Positions 15,158-24,929 of a stretch of DNA of 37,645 nt are shown here, in pieces (the first letter of the stretch is position 1; each line of letters opens with the position of its first letter). The DNA comes from Alphaproteobacteria bacterium (lineage in GTDB: Bacteria > Pseudomonadota > Alphaproteobacteria > JACAEB01): positions 1 to 37,645 of the forward strand of contig JACKLE010000014.1 of assembly GCA_024236075.1 (NCBI GenBank), given 5' to 3'. The position numbers and the translations under genes were made by a program. The notes below the pieces were generated by a model that did not search any database, was not told where the DNA came from, and was given only the letters and a program-made list of their open reading frames with translations.

Positions 15158-15716
15158 GGGGGGCGCCGCCCGCGGGCAGCGTCTCGTCGCGCGCCGCGCT
15201 CAAGAGGACGTCGCGCGCCTCGTTGATCTTCGCGGCGAGATAGTCCGACCCCCCATGATCGGGATGCACGCGCATCAGCATGCGCCGGTGCGCGGCCACG
15301 ACCGCATCCTCGTCCCAACTGTCGCCCAGGGCCAGGATGCCGCGGGCCTCGTCGAGCGACATGGCGGCGACGAGCGCCCGCCCGGGCGTGCGCGCACCGC
15401 TGCGCGGCCAGCCCGGATCGGCCGGAGCACGGCCGCGCAAGCGCTCCAGAAGAAACCGCGCCTGGCCGATCGGGTCCGGAATCGACCAGCCGAAGAAGAC
15501 GAGCGAGACGACGCTCGCCAGAATCGCCCACAGCGGCAGTCCCTTCATCATCAGAACGATGGCGACGCCCAGGGAGACGATCGCCGCGCCGTGCTGGAAG
15601 AGCGCCTTCGCGCCGATGTTCAGCCGCTCGATGAGCTCACGCGCGCCGTACACGACAAGCGCGACGCCGCTCAACGCCATGGCGGCCAGGAACAGCTTGG
15701 TGAACAATCCTTCCAC
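15144..15716 (-). CDS. Membrane-anchored DnaJ-domain protein
   Basis: The 190-residue product has an N-terminal membrane helix (about 7-24), two further hydrophobic helices (about 43-58 and 62-77), and a C-terminal J-like domain (about 118-180) with HPD at 151-153, followed by HGGSDYLAAKINEARDVL. This order resembles Pam18/TIM14-like J proteins, which stimulate a DnaK-type ATPase. The GTG at 15716 has TGAGGT seven bases upstream; an ATG at 15767 would add 17 residues without a good ribosome binding site. It lies downstream of mipZ on the same strand. Confidence 0.85.
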   Translation of the reverse strand: MEGLFTKLFLAAMALSGVALVVYGARELIERLNIGAKALFQHGAAIVSLGVAIVLMMKGLPLWAILASVVSLVFFGWSIPDPIGQARFLLERLRGRAPADPGWPRSGARTPGRALVAAMSLDEARGILALGDSWDEDAVVAAHRRMLMRVHPDHGGSDYLAAKINEARDVLLSAARDETLPAGGAPLSGE

Positions 15717-15726
15717 CTGCGCGACC

Positions 15727-15852
15727 TCAGAGCCCGCTGCCGCGCGCCATGCCGCCCGCAACGGCATGGACCGTCAGGGCCGGGCCCGGATTGTAGGGAA
15801 CGCGTCCCGGCTCCCAGAGGCGCAGCGCGTCAGCGATCGTTTCCTCATTCAT
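15727..15852 (-). CDS. Possible small protein (41 aa) between mipZ and the J-domain gene
   Basis: A frame from ATG 15852 to TGA 15727 encodes 41 residues, MNEETIADALRLWEPGRVPY at the start and then Pro/Ala/Gly-rich. Most third codon positions are G or C, as in neighbouring genes, and the stop lies 10 bp before the J-domain start. GGGCGGG directly abuts the ATG, a poor ribosome binding site spacing. I do not recognise it; it fills an otherwise empty 206-bp gap and could be real or chance. Confidence 0.3.
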   Translation of the reverse strand: MNEETIADALRLWEPGRVPYNPGPALTVHAVAGGMARGSGL

Positions 15853-15922
15853 CCCGCCCACCCGGTCCAATGGATCTCCGGCCGCAATAGAGGCGAAGAT
15901 CTGGCCGCGATTGAGGCGGCCA

Positions 15923-16744
15923 TCAGGGCGCTTCCTCGATGCCCGGAAGCTGTAGGCAGATCATCAGGTCCCGCACCTCCTGGCGCGCGGCGACGTGGCT
16001 CATGGTCAGCCGCACATCCGCCCTTTCGTCGCCGAGGTCGAGGAGCGTGAGCCCCAGGGGAAAGAGCTCGCGATAGATGACGCGCTCGCCGAAGCCGGGC
16101 GCAAGGCGAAAGCCGATGCGCGGCGCGAGCGTCTCGAGCGCGTCCGCGACCCGACGCTTGTTCTTGGCATCGGGCGTCGAGAGGCGGTTGCGCATGACGA
16201 TCCAGTCGATCTTGCCGCGATCCTTCAGCGCACGGCGCTTGCGGCTTTCCCAGACCAGCTCGCTGTAGAGGCTCGGCCGCTTCACCTCGTAGGTTTCGGG
16301 GTCCACCTGGCCGAGGAGATCGAAGTCGATGAAACTGTCGTTCATCGGCGTCACCAGCGTATCGGCGACCTGATGGCCGAGCCGGGCGAGAAACGTATCC
16401 GAGCCGGGGCTGTCGATCACGACGAAATCGTTGCGGCTCTTGAGCCCGTCGAGCGCGGCCTCGAAACGCGCGGTCTCGTCTGCCGTCTGCGCCGCCACGG
16501 TGTCCGCCTTGGAGCGCTCGACGGTCGCGAGCTCCGGCATCGGCAGCTCGACGCCCCGTCGCGATGCGAGGTCGCGACGATTGTCGACATAGCGCGTGAG
16601 GGTGCGCTGGCGCGCGTCGAGATCGATCGCGCCGACCGGATGGCCGAGCCGCAGGAGCGCGACGATGAGATGCATGGCGGTCGTGGACTTGCCCGAGCCG
16701 CCCTTCTCGTTGCCGACCGTGATGACGTGCGCCGCGCCGTCCAT
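15923..16744 (-). CDS. mipZ: MipZ, ParA/MinD-type ATPase for division-site placement
   Basis: This 273-residue protein has the deviant Walker A KGGSGKST at 14-21 with signature Lys14, a Walker A' region DLDARQRTLTRYVDNR (about 42-57), and Walker B VVIDSPGSD. The N-terminal VGNEKGGSGKSTTAMHL and the WIVMRNRLS segment are typical of MipZ rather than MinD. MipZ binds ParB at the poles and forms a gradient that inhibits FtsZ polymerisation, so division occurs at midcell. It is divergent from the small membrane gene before panC. Confidence 0.95.
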   Translation of the reverse strand: MDGAAHVITVGNEKGGSGKSTTAMHLIVALLRLGHPVGAIDLDARQRTLTRYVDNRRDLASRRGVELPMPELATVERSKADTVAAQTADETARFEAALDGLKSRNDFVVIDSPGSDTFLARLGHQVADTLVTPMNDSFIDFDLLGQVDPETYEVKRPSLYSELVWESRKRRALKDRGKIDWIVMRNRLSTPDAKNKRRVADALETLAPRIGFRLAPGFGERVIYRELFPLGLTLLDLGDERADVRLTMSHVAARQEVRDLMICLQLPGIEEAP

Positions 16745-16869
16745 GCTCGGCTCAACCTCGCTTGCCTGTCCAACGACGCGGATACTGGGGAGAGGCCCGA
16801 GCCTACGTCAATGCGCCGGGTTGCCGGCCGGGCCTTGCTCTCGCCCGGACGATGGCAGAATCTAGCGCC

Positions 16870-17124
16870 ATGCGTCCGGTGGTGCTCATACTCGGTGCGG
16901 CGACCCTGTTCGCCTTCGTCCTTTTCGGCGGCGCCTCGGCGTGGATGGCGCATATGGGAGTTGCCCTCGGCGCTCACGGCTACGTCGCCATGGGCCTCGG
17001 CATATTCGCGAGCGTGGGCGTGGGCGTCGGCCTTATGGCGGCCTTGTTCTATTCGAGCCGCACGGGCCACGACGACGCCATCGGCGTCGCCGAGGACAGC
17101 CGTATGTCCGAGGAGCGCAAATGA
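16870..17124 (+). CDS. Small two-helix membrane protein upstream of panC
   Basis: The 84-residue product has two predicted membrane helices (about 3-22 and 35-58) and a short acidic cytoplasmic-type tail ending in SEERK. I do not recognise the family. The ATG at 16870 gives a clean start at the first helix; an ATG 18 bp upstream is possible. Its TGA overlaps the panC ATG (ATGA), so the two are translationally coupled. Confidence 0.7.
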   Translation: MRPVVLILGAATLFAFVLFGGASAWMAHMGVALGAHGYVAMGLGIFASVGVGVGLMAALFYSSRTGHDDAIGVAEDSRMSEERK

Positions 17125-17978
17125 GCGGCGCCTTCTGCGCCGCGCGCACGCTCGCGGAGCTGCGCGCCCGCGTGCACACGTGGCGCGCAAGCAATGAGCG
17201 CATCGCGCTGGTGCCCACCATGGGCGCGCTGCACGAGGGCCACGTCTCGCTCATCGAGGCGGCCCGGCGGTCGGCCAGTCGCGTCATCGTCAGCATCTTC
17301 GTGAACCCGCGGCAATTCGCGCCGCACGAGGATTTTTCCCGCTATCCGCGCGACGAGGCGAACGACATAGCGACCGTCGCCGACGCCGGTGGCCACCTCG
17401 TCTACGCACCCGTCGCCGCCGCGGTCTATCCGCCGGGCTTTGCGACCGAGATTCGCCTCAAGGGTCCCGCGGAAGGCCTGGAAAGCAAGGCGCGCCCCCA
17501 TTTCTTCAGCGGGGTCGCGACCGTCGTGACGAAGCTTCTGCTCCAGGCCGAGCCGGATGTCGCCGTCTTCGGCGAAAAGGACTACCAGCAGCTCAAGGTC
17601 GTGCAGCGCCTCGTCGCGGATCTGAGCATTCCGGTGGGCATCCTGCCGGTGCCCATCGCGCGAGCGGCGGACGGCCTCGCCCTCTCCTCGCGCAACGTCT
17701 ATCTGAGCGCCGGCGAACGCGCCCGAGCCCCGCTCCTCAGCGCGACCCTTCGCGCCGTGGCCGCGCGCCTCGCATCGGGAGCCGACGCCGAAACGGCGTG
17801 CGCCGAGGGCGCCCGCGCGCTCGTCGAGGGCGGCTTCGCGGGCGTCGACTATCTCACCTTGCGGGACGCCGAGACGCTCGAGCCGCTGGCCCAGGCCGAC
17901 CGGCCTGGACGCCTTCTCGCGGCCGCCCGTCTCGGCGCCGTCCGCCTTCTCGACAATTGGCCGGTGCGGCCCGCGTGA
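17121..17978 (+). CDS. panC: Pantoate-beta-alanine ligase
   Basis: The 285-residue product is a complete pantothenate synthetase, joining D-pantoate and beta-alanine with ATP to form pantothenate, the vitamin precursor of coenzyme A. It has the HIGH-type motif PTMGALHEGH at 32-41, the FVNPRQFAPHEDFSRYPR substrate loop, FGEKDYQQL, and the KMSKS-equivalent ALSSRNVYL. Length matches the family. It starts at an ATGA overlap with the small membrane gene and converges on DUF1489 with 13 bp between stops. Confidence 0.97.
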   Translation: MSGAFCAARTLAELRARVHTWRASNERIALVPTMGALHEGHVSLIEAARRSASRVIVSIFVNPRQFAPHEDFSRYPRDEANDIATVADAGGHLVYAPVAAAVYPPGFATEIRLKGPAEGLESKARPHFFSGVATVVTKLLLQAEPDVAVFGEKDYQQLKVVQRLVADLSIPVGILPVPIARAADGLALSSRNVYLSAGERARAPLLSATLRAVAARLASGADAETACAEGARALVEGGFAGVDYLTLRDAETLEPLAQADRPGRLLAAARLGAVRLLDNWPVRPA

Positions 17979-17991
17979 CGCGAGAAGCGTC

Positions 17992-18408
17992 TCAGAGCAG
18001 TCCGAGATCGCGCAGCTCGGCCGCAAGCGCCGGCGGAAGCGCGGCGCCGCCCTCGAGCTCCGGCAGGTCGGCGGGGGCGGCCTGCGCCTCGAGATAGCGC
18101 CAGCCCTGAAACGGCCGCATGGCACGCGGCACGGTGCGCACGACCGCCGCATCGAGACGGATGTGGCAGCCCGGCCGCCCGTCTTCCAGCGGGCCCTCCT
18201 CCAGCCCGACAACCGCCTGGCGCGCCTCGATGCGCCCACGGATGACCCAGTAGAGCGAGCCGCCGTCGAGGATCTCCTCCCGACGCTTCGGCATCGCGCG
18301 CGTGCGGTGGACGGGGCCCGCCTTCGTGCGCGCGCGCCGCGCCATCCAGCGCTTCAGATCCTCGAGGCTCTCCGCGCCGACGCAGAGCTTGACGAGATGG
18401 AGCGCCAC
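17992..18408 (-). CDS. DUF1489 family protein
   Basis: The 138-residue product begins LHLVKLCVGAESLEDLKRW, the characteristic start of alphaproteobacterial DUF1489 proteins, followed by a conserved RTRAMPKRREEIL and a LYWVIRG strand; function is unknown. A GTG at 18408 is chosen because it gives this start; the frame stays open to 18498 but overlaps the crotonase. It lies 7 bp after the crotonase stop, so likely co-transcribed. Confidence 0.85.
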   Translation of the reverse strand: MALHLVKLCVGAESLEDLKRWMARRARTKAGPVHRTRAMPKRREEILDGGSLYWVIRGRIEARQAVVGLEEGPLEDGRPGCHIRLDAAVVRTVPRAMRPFQGWRYLEAQAAPADLPELEGGAALPPALAAELRDLGLL

Positions 18409-18415
18409 GCGCGGC

Positions 18416-19210
18416 TCACTCGGCCCAGCGGGGACGGCGGGCCTCCATGAGCGCGGCAAGGCCCTCCTTCGCCTCGCCCTTGGCGCGGGCATCGGCATGG
18501 GCGCGCGCCACCTCCTGCTCGAGCTTGGCGTCGAGCGGCATGTGGGCGAGGCGCCCGATCAGGTCCTTCATCTCCGCGACGGCGCCGGGGGCCGATTCGA
18601 AAATGCCGGAGACGAGCCTCTCGGACGCGGCCGCGAGCGCCGCCCGGTCGGCCACGAGCTCGTCGACGAGCCCGAGGCGCGCCGCCTCCTCGGCGGAGAT
18701 CGCCGCGCCCGTGAGCGCGAGGCGGCGCAACGCCCCGAGGCCGACGCGCTCGCCCACATAGGGGCTCGCGACGGCCGGCAGAACGCCGCGCCGCACCTCG
18801 TCGAGCGCGAAGCGCGCGCCGCTCGTCGCGAGCACGATGTCGCAGGCCGCGACGAGCCCGACGGCGCTCCCTGTGGCCTGGCCGTCGACCAGCGCGACGG
18901 TCGGCATGGGCAGATGGCGTAGGCGATGGAGGAGCCGCGCGAAGCCTCGCCCGTCCGCGAGGTCGTCGGCATGCGTATAGTCGGCGGAAAACCGCAGCCA
19001 TTCGGGATCGGGGCCGGCGGAGAAATTCTCGCCCGCGCCTTCCACCAGCACGACCCGCACGCCGTCGGCGCCCTTCAGCTCCTCGACAATCTCCGAAAGG
19101 CGCGCGATCACGTCCGGGTTCAGGGCATTGCGCGTCGCGGGGCGGTTCAGCGTGATGACGGCAACGCCGGACCGGGTCGCATCGAAGAGAACGGGCGCGT
19201 CCTCGCTCAT
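18416..19210 (-). CDS. Enoyl-CoA hydratase/isomerase family protein
   Basis: The 264-residue protein has the crotonase fold: ITLNRPATRNALN near 19-31, an oxyanion-hole segment NFSAGPDPEWLR, the second oxyanion region DGQATGSAVGLVAACDIVLAT, and FALDEVRRGVLPAVASPYV. The last pattern resembles methylglutaconyl-CoA hydratases (leucine catabolism), but the Gly-Ala-Asp of the usual first loop is Gly-Pro-Asp here, so specificity is uncertain. GAGGAG eight bases before the ATG supports this start. Divergent from the Nudix gene across 106 bp. Confidence 0.88.
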   Translation of the reverse strand: MSEDAPVLFDATRSGVAVITLNRPATRNALNPDVIARLSEIVEELKGADGVRVVLVEGAGENFSAGPDPEWLRFSADYTHADDLADGRGFARLLHRLRHLPMPTVALVDGQATGSAVGLVAACDIVLATSGARFALDEVRRGVLPAVASPYVGERVGLGALRRLALTGAAISAEEAARLGLVDELVADRAALAAASERLVSGIFESAPGAVAEMKDLIGRLAHMPLDAKLEQEVARAHADARAKGEAKEGLAALMEARRPRWAE

Positions 19211-19316
19211 GGGCAGGCTCCTCGCGGCAGATTCCTGATGACGGCTTGAAGCGTGGCGGCCACTATCGGCCATGCGCCGCGCCCCTTCAATCGCCGGCGC
19301 GAGGGAGGGCGGCGCG

Positions 19317-19937
19317 ATGGCCGACGAGGCGAAGGAGGTCCAGGGCTGGGAGGTGCTCGCGCGGACGGTGTGGATCGACGATCCCTGGATTCGCGTGCGC
19401 ACGGACCGCTGCCGCTCGGCGGACGGGCGCATCATCGACCCCTTCCACGTGATCGACCTCCCCGACTGGGCGACGGTCGTCGGCCTCACGGGCGATCTCG
19501 AGCTTCTGATGGTGCGCGTCTATCGCCACCCCTTCGGGCGCATCCTCCTCGAGTTCCCCGCCGGCGGCATCGACCCGGGCGAGACCCTGGAAGCCGCCGC
19601 CGCGCGCGAGCTGCGCGAGGAGACCGGCCACGCGGCGGCGGGCCTCGTCCCCCTCCCCGCCATGTATCCGAGCACCGGCCGCACCGCGGGCATCGCCTAT
19701 CCCTTCTTCGCGCCGCTCGTCGAGGCCGTCGGCGCGCCCGAGCTCGAGCCCGCCGAGGAGCTCGAGGTGGTGAGCTGCGACATGATCGAGCTCCTGGAAG
19801 GCATGCACGGCGCCGAAGCCCCCATCCCCGGCGTCCATCTCGCGGCGCTCCACTGCGCGGCGCTCAGGATTCTGGCGGGCACGGAGGAACGGCTGGAGCC
19901 GTTGAAGACGCGGCTGAAGGCGTTCTATCGGGTGTAG
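19317..19937 (+). CDS. Nudix hydrolase (ADP-ribose pyrophosphatase-like)
   Basis: This 206-residue protein has a perfect Nudix box at 83-105 (G-x5-E-x7-RELREETGH), preceded by LLEFPAGG, a pattern typical of ADP-sugar pyrophosphatases. The Pro downstream of the box (LPAMYPSTG) also fits that subgroup. It hydrolyses nucleoside diphosphate linked compounds with Mg2+. The ATG at 19317 follows a GAGGGAGGG ribosome binding site; an ATG at 19272 is a weaker alternative. Confidence 0.92.
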   Translation: MADEAKEVQGWEVLARTVWIDDPWIRVRTDRCRSADGRIIDPFHVIDLPDWATVVGLTGDLELLMVRVYRHPFGRILLEFPAGGIDPGETLEAAAARELREETGHAAAGLVPLPAMYPSTGRTAGIAYPFFAPLVEAVGAPELEPAEELEVVSCDMIELLEGMHGAEAPIPGVHLAALHCAALRILAGTEERLEPLKTRLKAFYRV

Positions 19938-19975
19938 AGAGCGCTCAAGAGCTGCCGGCCCCACCGACCGACAGC

Positions 19976-20004
19976 GTCATCCCGCGGCTCGACCGCGGGA
20001 TGAC
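19976..20004. repeat. Palindromic element between convergent genes
   Basis: A perfect 12-bp stem (19976-19987 with 19993-20004, GTCATCCCGCGG / CCGCGGGATGAC) encloses the 5-base loop CTCGA. It lies between the Nudix and pccB stops. No T-run follows on either side, so it is less likely a classical terminator than a dispersed REP-like palindrome; similar GTCATCCC...GGGATGAC elements occur intergenically in related genomes. No second copy is present in the window. Confidence 0.75.
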
Positions 20005-20036
20005 GGTCTATTGCTTGCGCCGCAGGACCTGGCGCC

Positions 20037-21569
<1,533 letters not shown>

Positions 21570-21640
21570 CGCTCCCCCCGCATTGGCGGTATGACAGAAA
21601 CGTCACATAGCATTCGGGCCGAAGGCGCGGAAGGCGCGCC

Positions 21641-22369
21641 TCACGGCACGGACAGGACGAGGAACTCGTGCGCGGCGTCGAACTCCGCCTTCAGGCGAGC
21701 GGTGCGCGCCTCGTTCTCGGCATCGCGGCCCCATTGGGCGATCTGAAACTCCTCGTCGAGGCGGGAGGCCTCCCAGGCGTCCTCGGGCGAGAGGCGCCCC
21801 TCGAGCAGCGCGAGGACCAGGACGGCGGAGCCCAGCAGGCCGACGGCGCCGACCGCGCCCGCGAGGCGAAAGGCGCTCTCCCTCGCGAACGCGCGCTCGA
21901 CCGCCGTCAGCGCCTCGCTCGTCTGCGCGACCGCCACGATGCCCCGGGCCACCGCCAGCCGCGCCCCGTGCCTCTCGGCGAGCCAGTCGAGCAGCGGCTG
22001 CCAGCGCGCCTCCTGCCGGCGCACGAGCGATTCCGGCGATTCGGCGCGGTAGCAGAGAAGATCGCAGGCGGCAAAGCCTCCAAGCTCGTCGAGCGCCGCG
22101 CGGGGGTTCGCGCCGATGCGGTCTATCGCCGTGTTCGCGAGGCGCGTCAGCGGCATCGCTCGCGGATCGAGCCGCTCGCCCTGCCCCGCCCATTCGCGCG
22201 CGATGGCCTCGGCGAGCGCCATGGTCGGCAGGAGGAGCGCGCGCCCCTCGGGCGTCGCGAGCCGTCGGGCGTCGAGGCGGACCGCGAAGCCTCCCTCGGC
22301 GGGCTCGGCGGCGACGGTCTCGTAGAACCGCTTCACCGCGCCCGGCGGGCGCAGGGGAGCATCGCTCAT
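21641..22369 (-). CDS. ATP12 family F1-ATPase assembly chaperone
   Basis: This 242-residue protein has the ATP12 features: KRFYETVAAEP near 13-23, a LDARRLATPEGRALLLPT strand-loop, an AIAREWAGQGERLDPRAMPLTRLANTAID block, and a central DLLCYRAESPESLVRRQEARWQPLLDW. ATP12 proteins bind the F1 alpha subunit during assembly in mitochondria; bacterial homologues are expected to act similarly. The ATG overlaps the upstream phosphatase stop (ATGA), so the genes are coupled. It is probably co-transcribed with crcB-rluC. Confidence 0.9.
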   Translation of the reverse strand: MSDAPLRPPGAVKRFYETVAAEPAEGGFAVRLDARRLATPEGRALLLPTMALAEAIAREWAGQGERLDPRAMPLTRLANTAIDRIGANPRAALDELGGFAACDLLCYRAESPESLVRRQEARWQPLLDWLAERHGARLAVARGIVAVAQTSEALTAVERAFARESAFRLAGAVGAVGLLGSAVLVLALLEGRLSPEDAWEASRLDEEFQIAQWGRDAENEARTARLKAEFDAAHEFLVLSVP

Positions 22370-23034
22370 GGCCCCTCCTCGCCGAGATGGCTGTGGAGGG
22401 CCTCGAAATCCTCGATGACCGCAAGGGCGCCGGCGCGCGAGAGCTCCTCCGGCGCGTGGTAGCCCCAGGCGACGCCGAGCGCGCCCGTGCCCGCCGCGCG
22501 CGCCATCGCCATGTCGTAGATCGTGTCGCCGACGAGGACCGTCTCGTGCGCGCCCATCCCCGCCTCGGCCATGGCATCGACGAGCAGGAAGGGATCGGGC
22601 TTGGCGGGCCCGTCGTCGGCGGTGCGCAGCACCGCGAAATGGCCTTCGAGGTCGTGCGTGGCGAGCACGGCGTCGACGCCGCGCCGGCCCTTGTTCGTTG
22701 CCATGCCGATGAGGATGCCCTCCGCCCGCAGACGGTCGAGGACCGCTCGCGCGCCAGGGAAGAGCGGCTCGGCCGCGCCGGGCGCGGTGCGCAGGGCGTG
22801 GTAGCGCGACCTGTAGGCGTCGGCGAGAGCCGCGAGGCGCACGGGGTCCGCGTCCTGCGCGAGCGTCGCGATCGCCTCCTCGAGCGGCATGCCCACGACG
22901 CGGCGCACGGCACCGAGACTGGGCGGCGCGATCCCGTGGGCGGCGAGCGCTTCGCCGGCCGCCTCGGCGATGAGGGCGAGGCTGTCGATCAGCGTGCCGT
23001 CGCAATCGAAGACCACGAAGCGGATCTTCCCCAC
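22366..23034 (-). CDS. HAD hydrolase (phosphoglycolate phosphatase-like)
   Basis: The 222-residue protein has all four HAD motifs: DCDGTLID with Asp10 and Asp12, a Thr in ATNKG, Lys in AKPDP, and GDTIYD. A helical cap (about 20-85) gives the Gph-like phosphatase topology. Substrate is unassigned. It is the middle member of a rluC-HAD-ATP12 operon with a 4-bp gap to rluC and an overlap with ATP12. Confidence 0.92.
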   Translation of the reverse strand: MGKIRFVVFDCDGTLIDSLALIAEAAGEALAAHGIAPPSLGAVRRVVGMPLEEAIATLAQDADPVRLAALADAYRSRYHALRTAPGAAEPLFPGARAVLDRLRAEGILIGMATNKGRRGVDAVLATHDLEGHFAVLRTADDGPAKPDPFLLVDAMAEAGMGAHETVLVGDTIYDMAMARAAGTGALGVAWGYHAPEELSRAGALAVIEDFEALHSHLGEEGP

Positions 23035-23038
23035 GGCC

Positions 23039-24013
23039 CTACCTCGCGAAGGGATCGGCGCGCTCGTCGGGATCGAAGCCGAGGAGCGCCCAGCTCGCGC
23101 GCATATGGGGCGGCAGCGGCGCCGTCACCTCGACGCGGCGCCCGTCCGTGCGCGGAAAGCGAATGCTGCGCGCGTGGAGGTGAAGCAGGTCGGCGATCTC
23201 GGGGCCGAGCGCGCCCTTGGCCGCGCCGTAGCGCCCGTCGCCGACAAGCGGCGTGCCGAGCGCGGCGCAGTGGGCGCGAAGCTGATGGGTGCGGCCCGTC
23301 ACCGGCTGGAGCGCGAGGAAGGCAGCGCGCTTGCCGGCGGTGGCGAGGACGGCGTAGCGCGTCGCCGCCCGCTGGCCCTCCTCCTCGCCCTCGGCCGGGA
23401 CCATGCGGTCCTCGCCGCCCACGGCGATGCGTTTCAGGGCGAGCTTGACTAGCCCCTCGCGCGGCTGCGGCACTCCGATCGAGAGGCCCCAATAGAGCTT
23501 CTCGACCGCCCGCGTGCGGAAGGCCGCCGAGAGCGAGGCCGCGACGCGGCGCGACTTCGCGACGAGAAGCACGCCGCTCGTCTCGCGGTCGAGGCGATGG
23601 ACGAGCCGCGGGCGCTCGCCCTTGCGGTCCACGAGGCTCTGCAGGAGGCCGTCGACATGACGCGTGAGGCCCGAACCGCCCTGCGAAGCGAGCCCCGGGG
23701 GCTTGTCGAGCACGAGGACCTCGTCGTCCTCGTAGATCGTCATCCGCGCGACCGCCTCGCGATCGTCCGCCCGCGGCAGCATCGGCCGCGGCTTCTGCGC
23801 CTCGCCCTCCGCGATCGGAGGAACCCGAACGGCCTGGCCCTCGGCGAGGCGGAGATTGGCCTTCGCCCGCGCGCCGTCGACGCGCACCTGCCCGGTGCGC
23901 AGGAGCTTCTCCAGCCTTGCATGCGGCAGCGCGGGGAAATGGCGGCGGAACCAGCGGTCGAGCCGCATGCCCGCATCCTCCGTCGCGACGGGAATGGTGC
24001 GCACCTCGTTCAT
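23039..24013 (-). CDS. RluC/RluD-family 23S rRNA pseudouridine synthase
   Basis: This 324-residue protein has an N-terminal S4 RNA-binding domain (about 15-68) and a pseudouridine synthase domain with catalytic Asp142 in HRLDRETSG and downstream GRTHQLRAH. It isomerises specific uridines of rRNA. The RluC branch is favoured by synteny, but sequence alone does not exclude RluD. It starts 10 bp after crcB and ends 4 bp before the HAD gene. Confidence 0.93.
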   Translation of the reverse strand: MNEVRTIPVATEDAGMRLDRWFRRHFPALPHARLEKLLRTGQVRVDGARAKANLRLAEGQAVRVPPIAEGEAQKPRPMLPRADDREAVARMTIYEDDEVLVLDKPPGLASQGGSGLTRHVDGLLQSLVDRKGERPRLVHRLDRETSGVLLVAKSRRVAASLSAAFRTRAVEKLYWGLSIGVPQPREGLVKLALKRIAVGGEDRMVPAEGEEEGQRAATRYAVLATAGKRAAFLALQPVTGRTHQLRAHCAALGTPLVGDGRYGAAKGALGPEIADLLHLHARSIRFPRTDGRRVEVTAPLPPHMRASWALLGFDPDERADPFAR

Positions 24014-24023
24014 GGACCGGCGC

Positions 24024-24407
24024 TCATGATGCGGCGAGGCTCCGCACGAGGGCGAGGCCGGCGAGGAGCGCCCCGATCGAAAGGACGAGCGATACCGCGA
24101 CATAGGCCGCGGCAAGCCCGAAATCGCCCCGCTCGGCGAGGACGACGGTATCCAGCGAGAAGCTCGAGAAGGTGGTGAACCCGCCGAGAACGCCGACCGC
24201 GACGAAGGCCCGTATCTCGCCCGACAGCGCGCCCGTCGCGGCGAGCCAGGCCGCGAACGCCCCCATGACGAAGGAGCCGAGGACGTTGGCGGTGAGGATG
24301 CCGTAGGGAAAGCCGGTTCCAAAAAGGCCCTGGGCGAGCTGGACGAGGAGGTAGCGCAAGGTCGCGCCCAGGCCCCCTCCGAGGGCGACGGCTATGAGGA
24401 TCTTCAT
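24024..24407 (-). CDS. crcB: CrcB/Fluc fluoride channel
   Basis: The 127-residue product has four hydrophobic segments and the family signatures GGGLGATLRY (about 10-19), NVLGSFVMG, and GGFTTFSSFSLD. Fluc proteins form dual-topology dimers that export fluoride. The ATG at 24407 gives the canonical start MKILIAV. I see no fluoride riboswitch in the 42 bp upstream. It leads the crcB-rluC-HAD-ATP12 operon. Confidence 0.96.
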   Translation of the reverse strand: MKILIAVALGGGLGATLRYLLVQLAQGLFGTGFPYGILTANVLGSFVMGAFAAWLAATGALSGEIRAFVAVGVLGGFTTFSSFSLDTVVLAERGDFGLAAAYVAVSLVLSIGALLAGLALVRSLAAS

Positions 24408-24449
24408 GGCGCGCGACCGTAGCGGGGGCCCGGGCCCCACGCAACGCGC

Positions 24450-24929
24450 CTATTCGACGAGCACCATGCGGTTGCCGTCGATCTCGAAGCGCGACAGGCG
24501 CTTGAGGAAGTTCATTCCCAGCAGCGAAGTCTCGAGCCCGTCCAGCTGGGGCACGAGAGCGTCGACATTGCGAATCCCGATGCCGCCGACCTCGACCTCG
24601 GGAATGCGCACTTCGGCGACCGGAATGACGCCGTTCGCGGTCGCGACCTTCCGACGATAGGCGAGCGCGTCGACATCGATGCCGATGCGCCGCGCATCCT
24701 CGCCGGTGAGCACGATCATCGTCGCGCCGGTGTCCACGAGGAAGCTGACATGGGTTCCGTCGACCATGGCGTCGGCCCAGAAATGGCCGCCCCGGTCCGC
24801 AAACAGGGTGTGCGTGCCCGACTCCTCCGCGACGGCCGCCCGCGGACGCGGCGCCTCGCCGACGAGCCGGGGCACGGTGGCGGCCGCGAGCAGGGCGGCG
24901 CCGGCGATCGCAACGAGCGTCGTGCGCAT
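24450..24929 (-). CDS. Retropepsin-like aspartic protease, membrane-anchored
   Basis: This 159-residue protein has an N-terminal hydrophobic signal-anchor (about 5-22) and a retropepsin-like domain with the DTG active-site triad at 66-68 in FLVDTGAT, followed by a LTGEDARRIGID segment and a C-terminal LLGMNFLKRL flap. These features match the periplasmic clan AA protease family often labelled TIGR02281; it acts as a dimer. Substrates are unknown. It lies 42 bp upstream of crcB on the same strand and is divergent from the three-gene membrane family. Confidence 0.88.
   Translation of the reverse strand: MRTTLVAIAGAALLAAATVPRLVGEAPRPRAAVAEESGTHTLFADRGGHFWADAMVDGTHVSFLVDTGATMIVLTGEDARRIGIDVDALAYRRKVATANGVIPVAEVRIPEVEVGGIGIRNVDALVPQLDGLETSLLGMNFLKRLSRFEIDGNRMVLVE

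Noticed and set aside
21580..21610. TATG...CATA dyad upstream of pccB resembling a CRP/FNR-type site
   Set aside because: Only the outer four bases are symmetric and the spacing between half-sites is eight rather than the expected six, so the match is not convincing.
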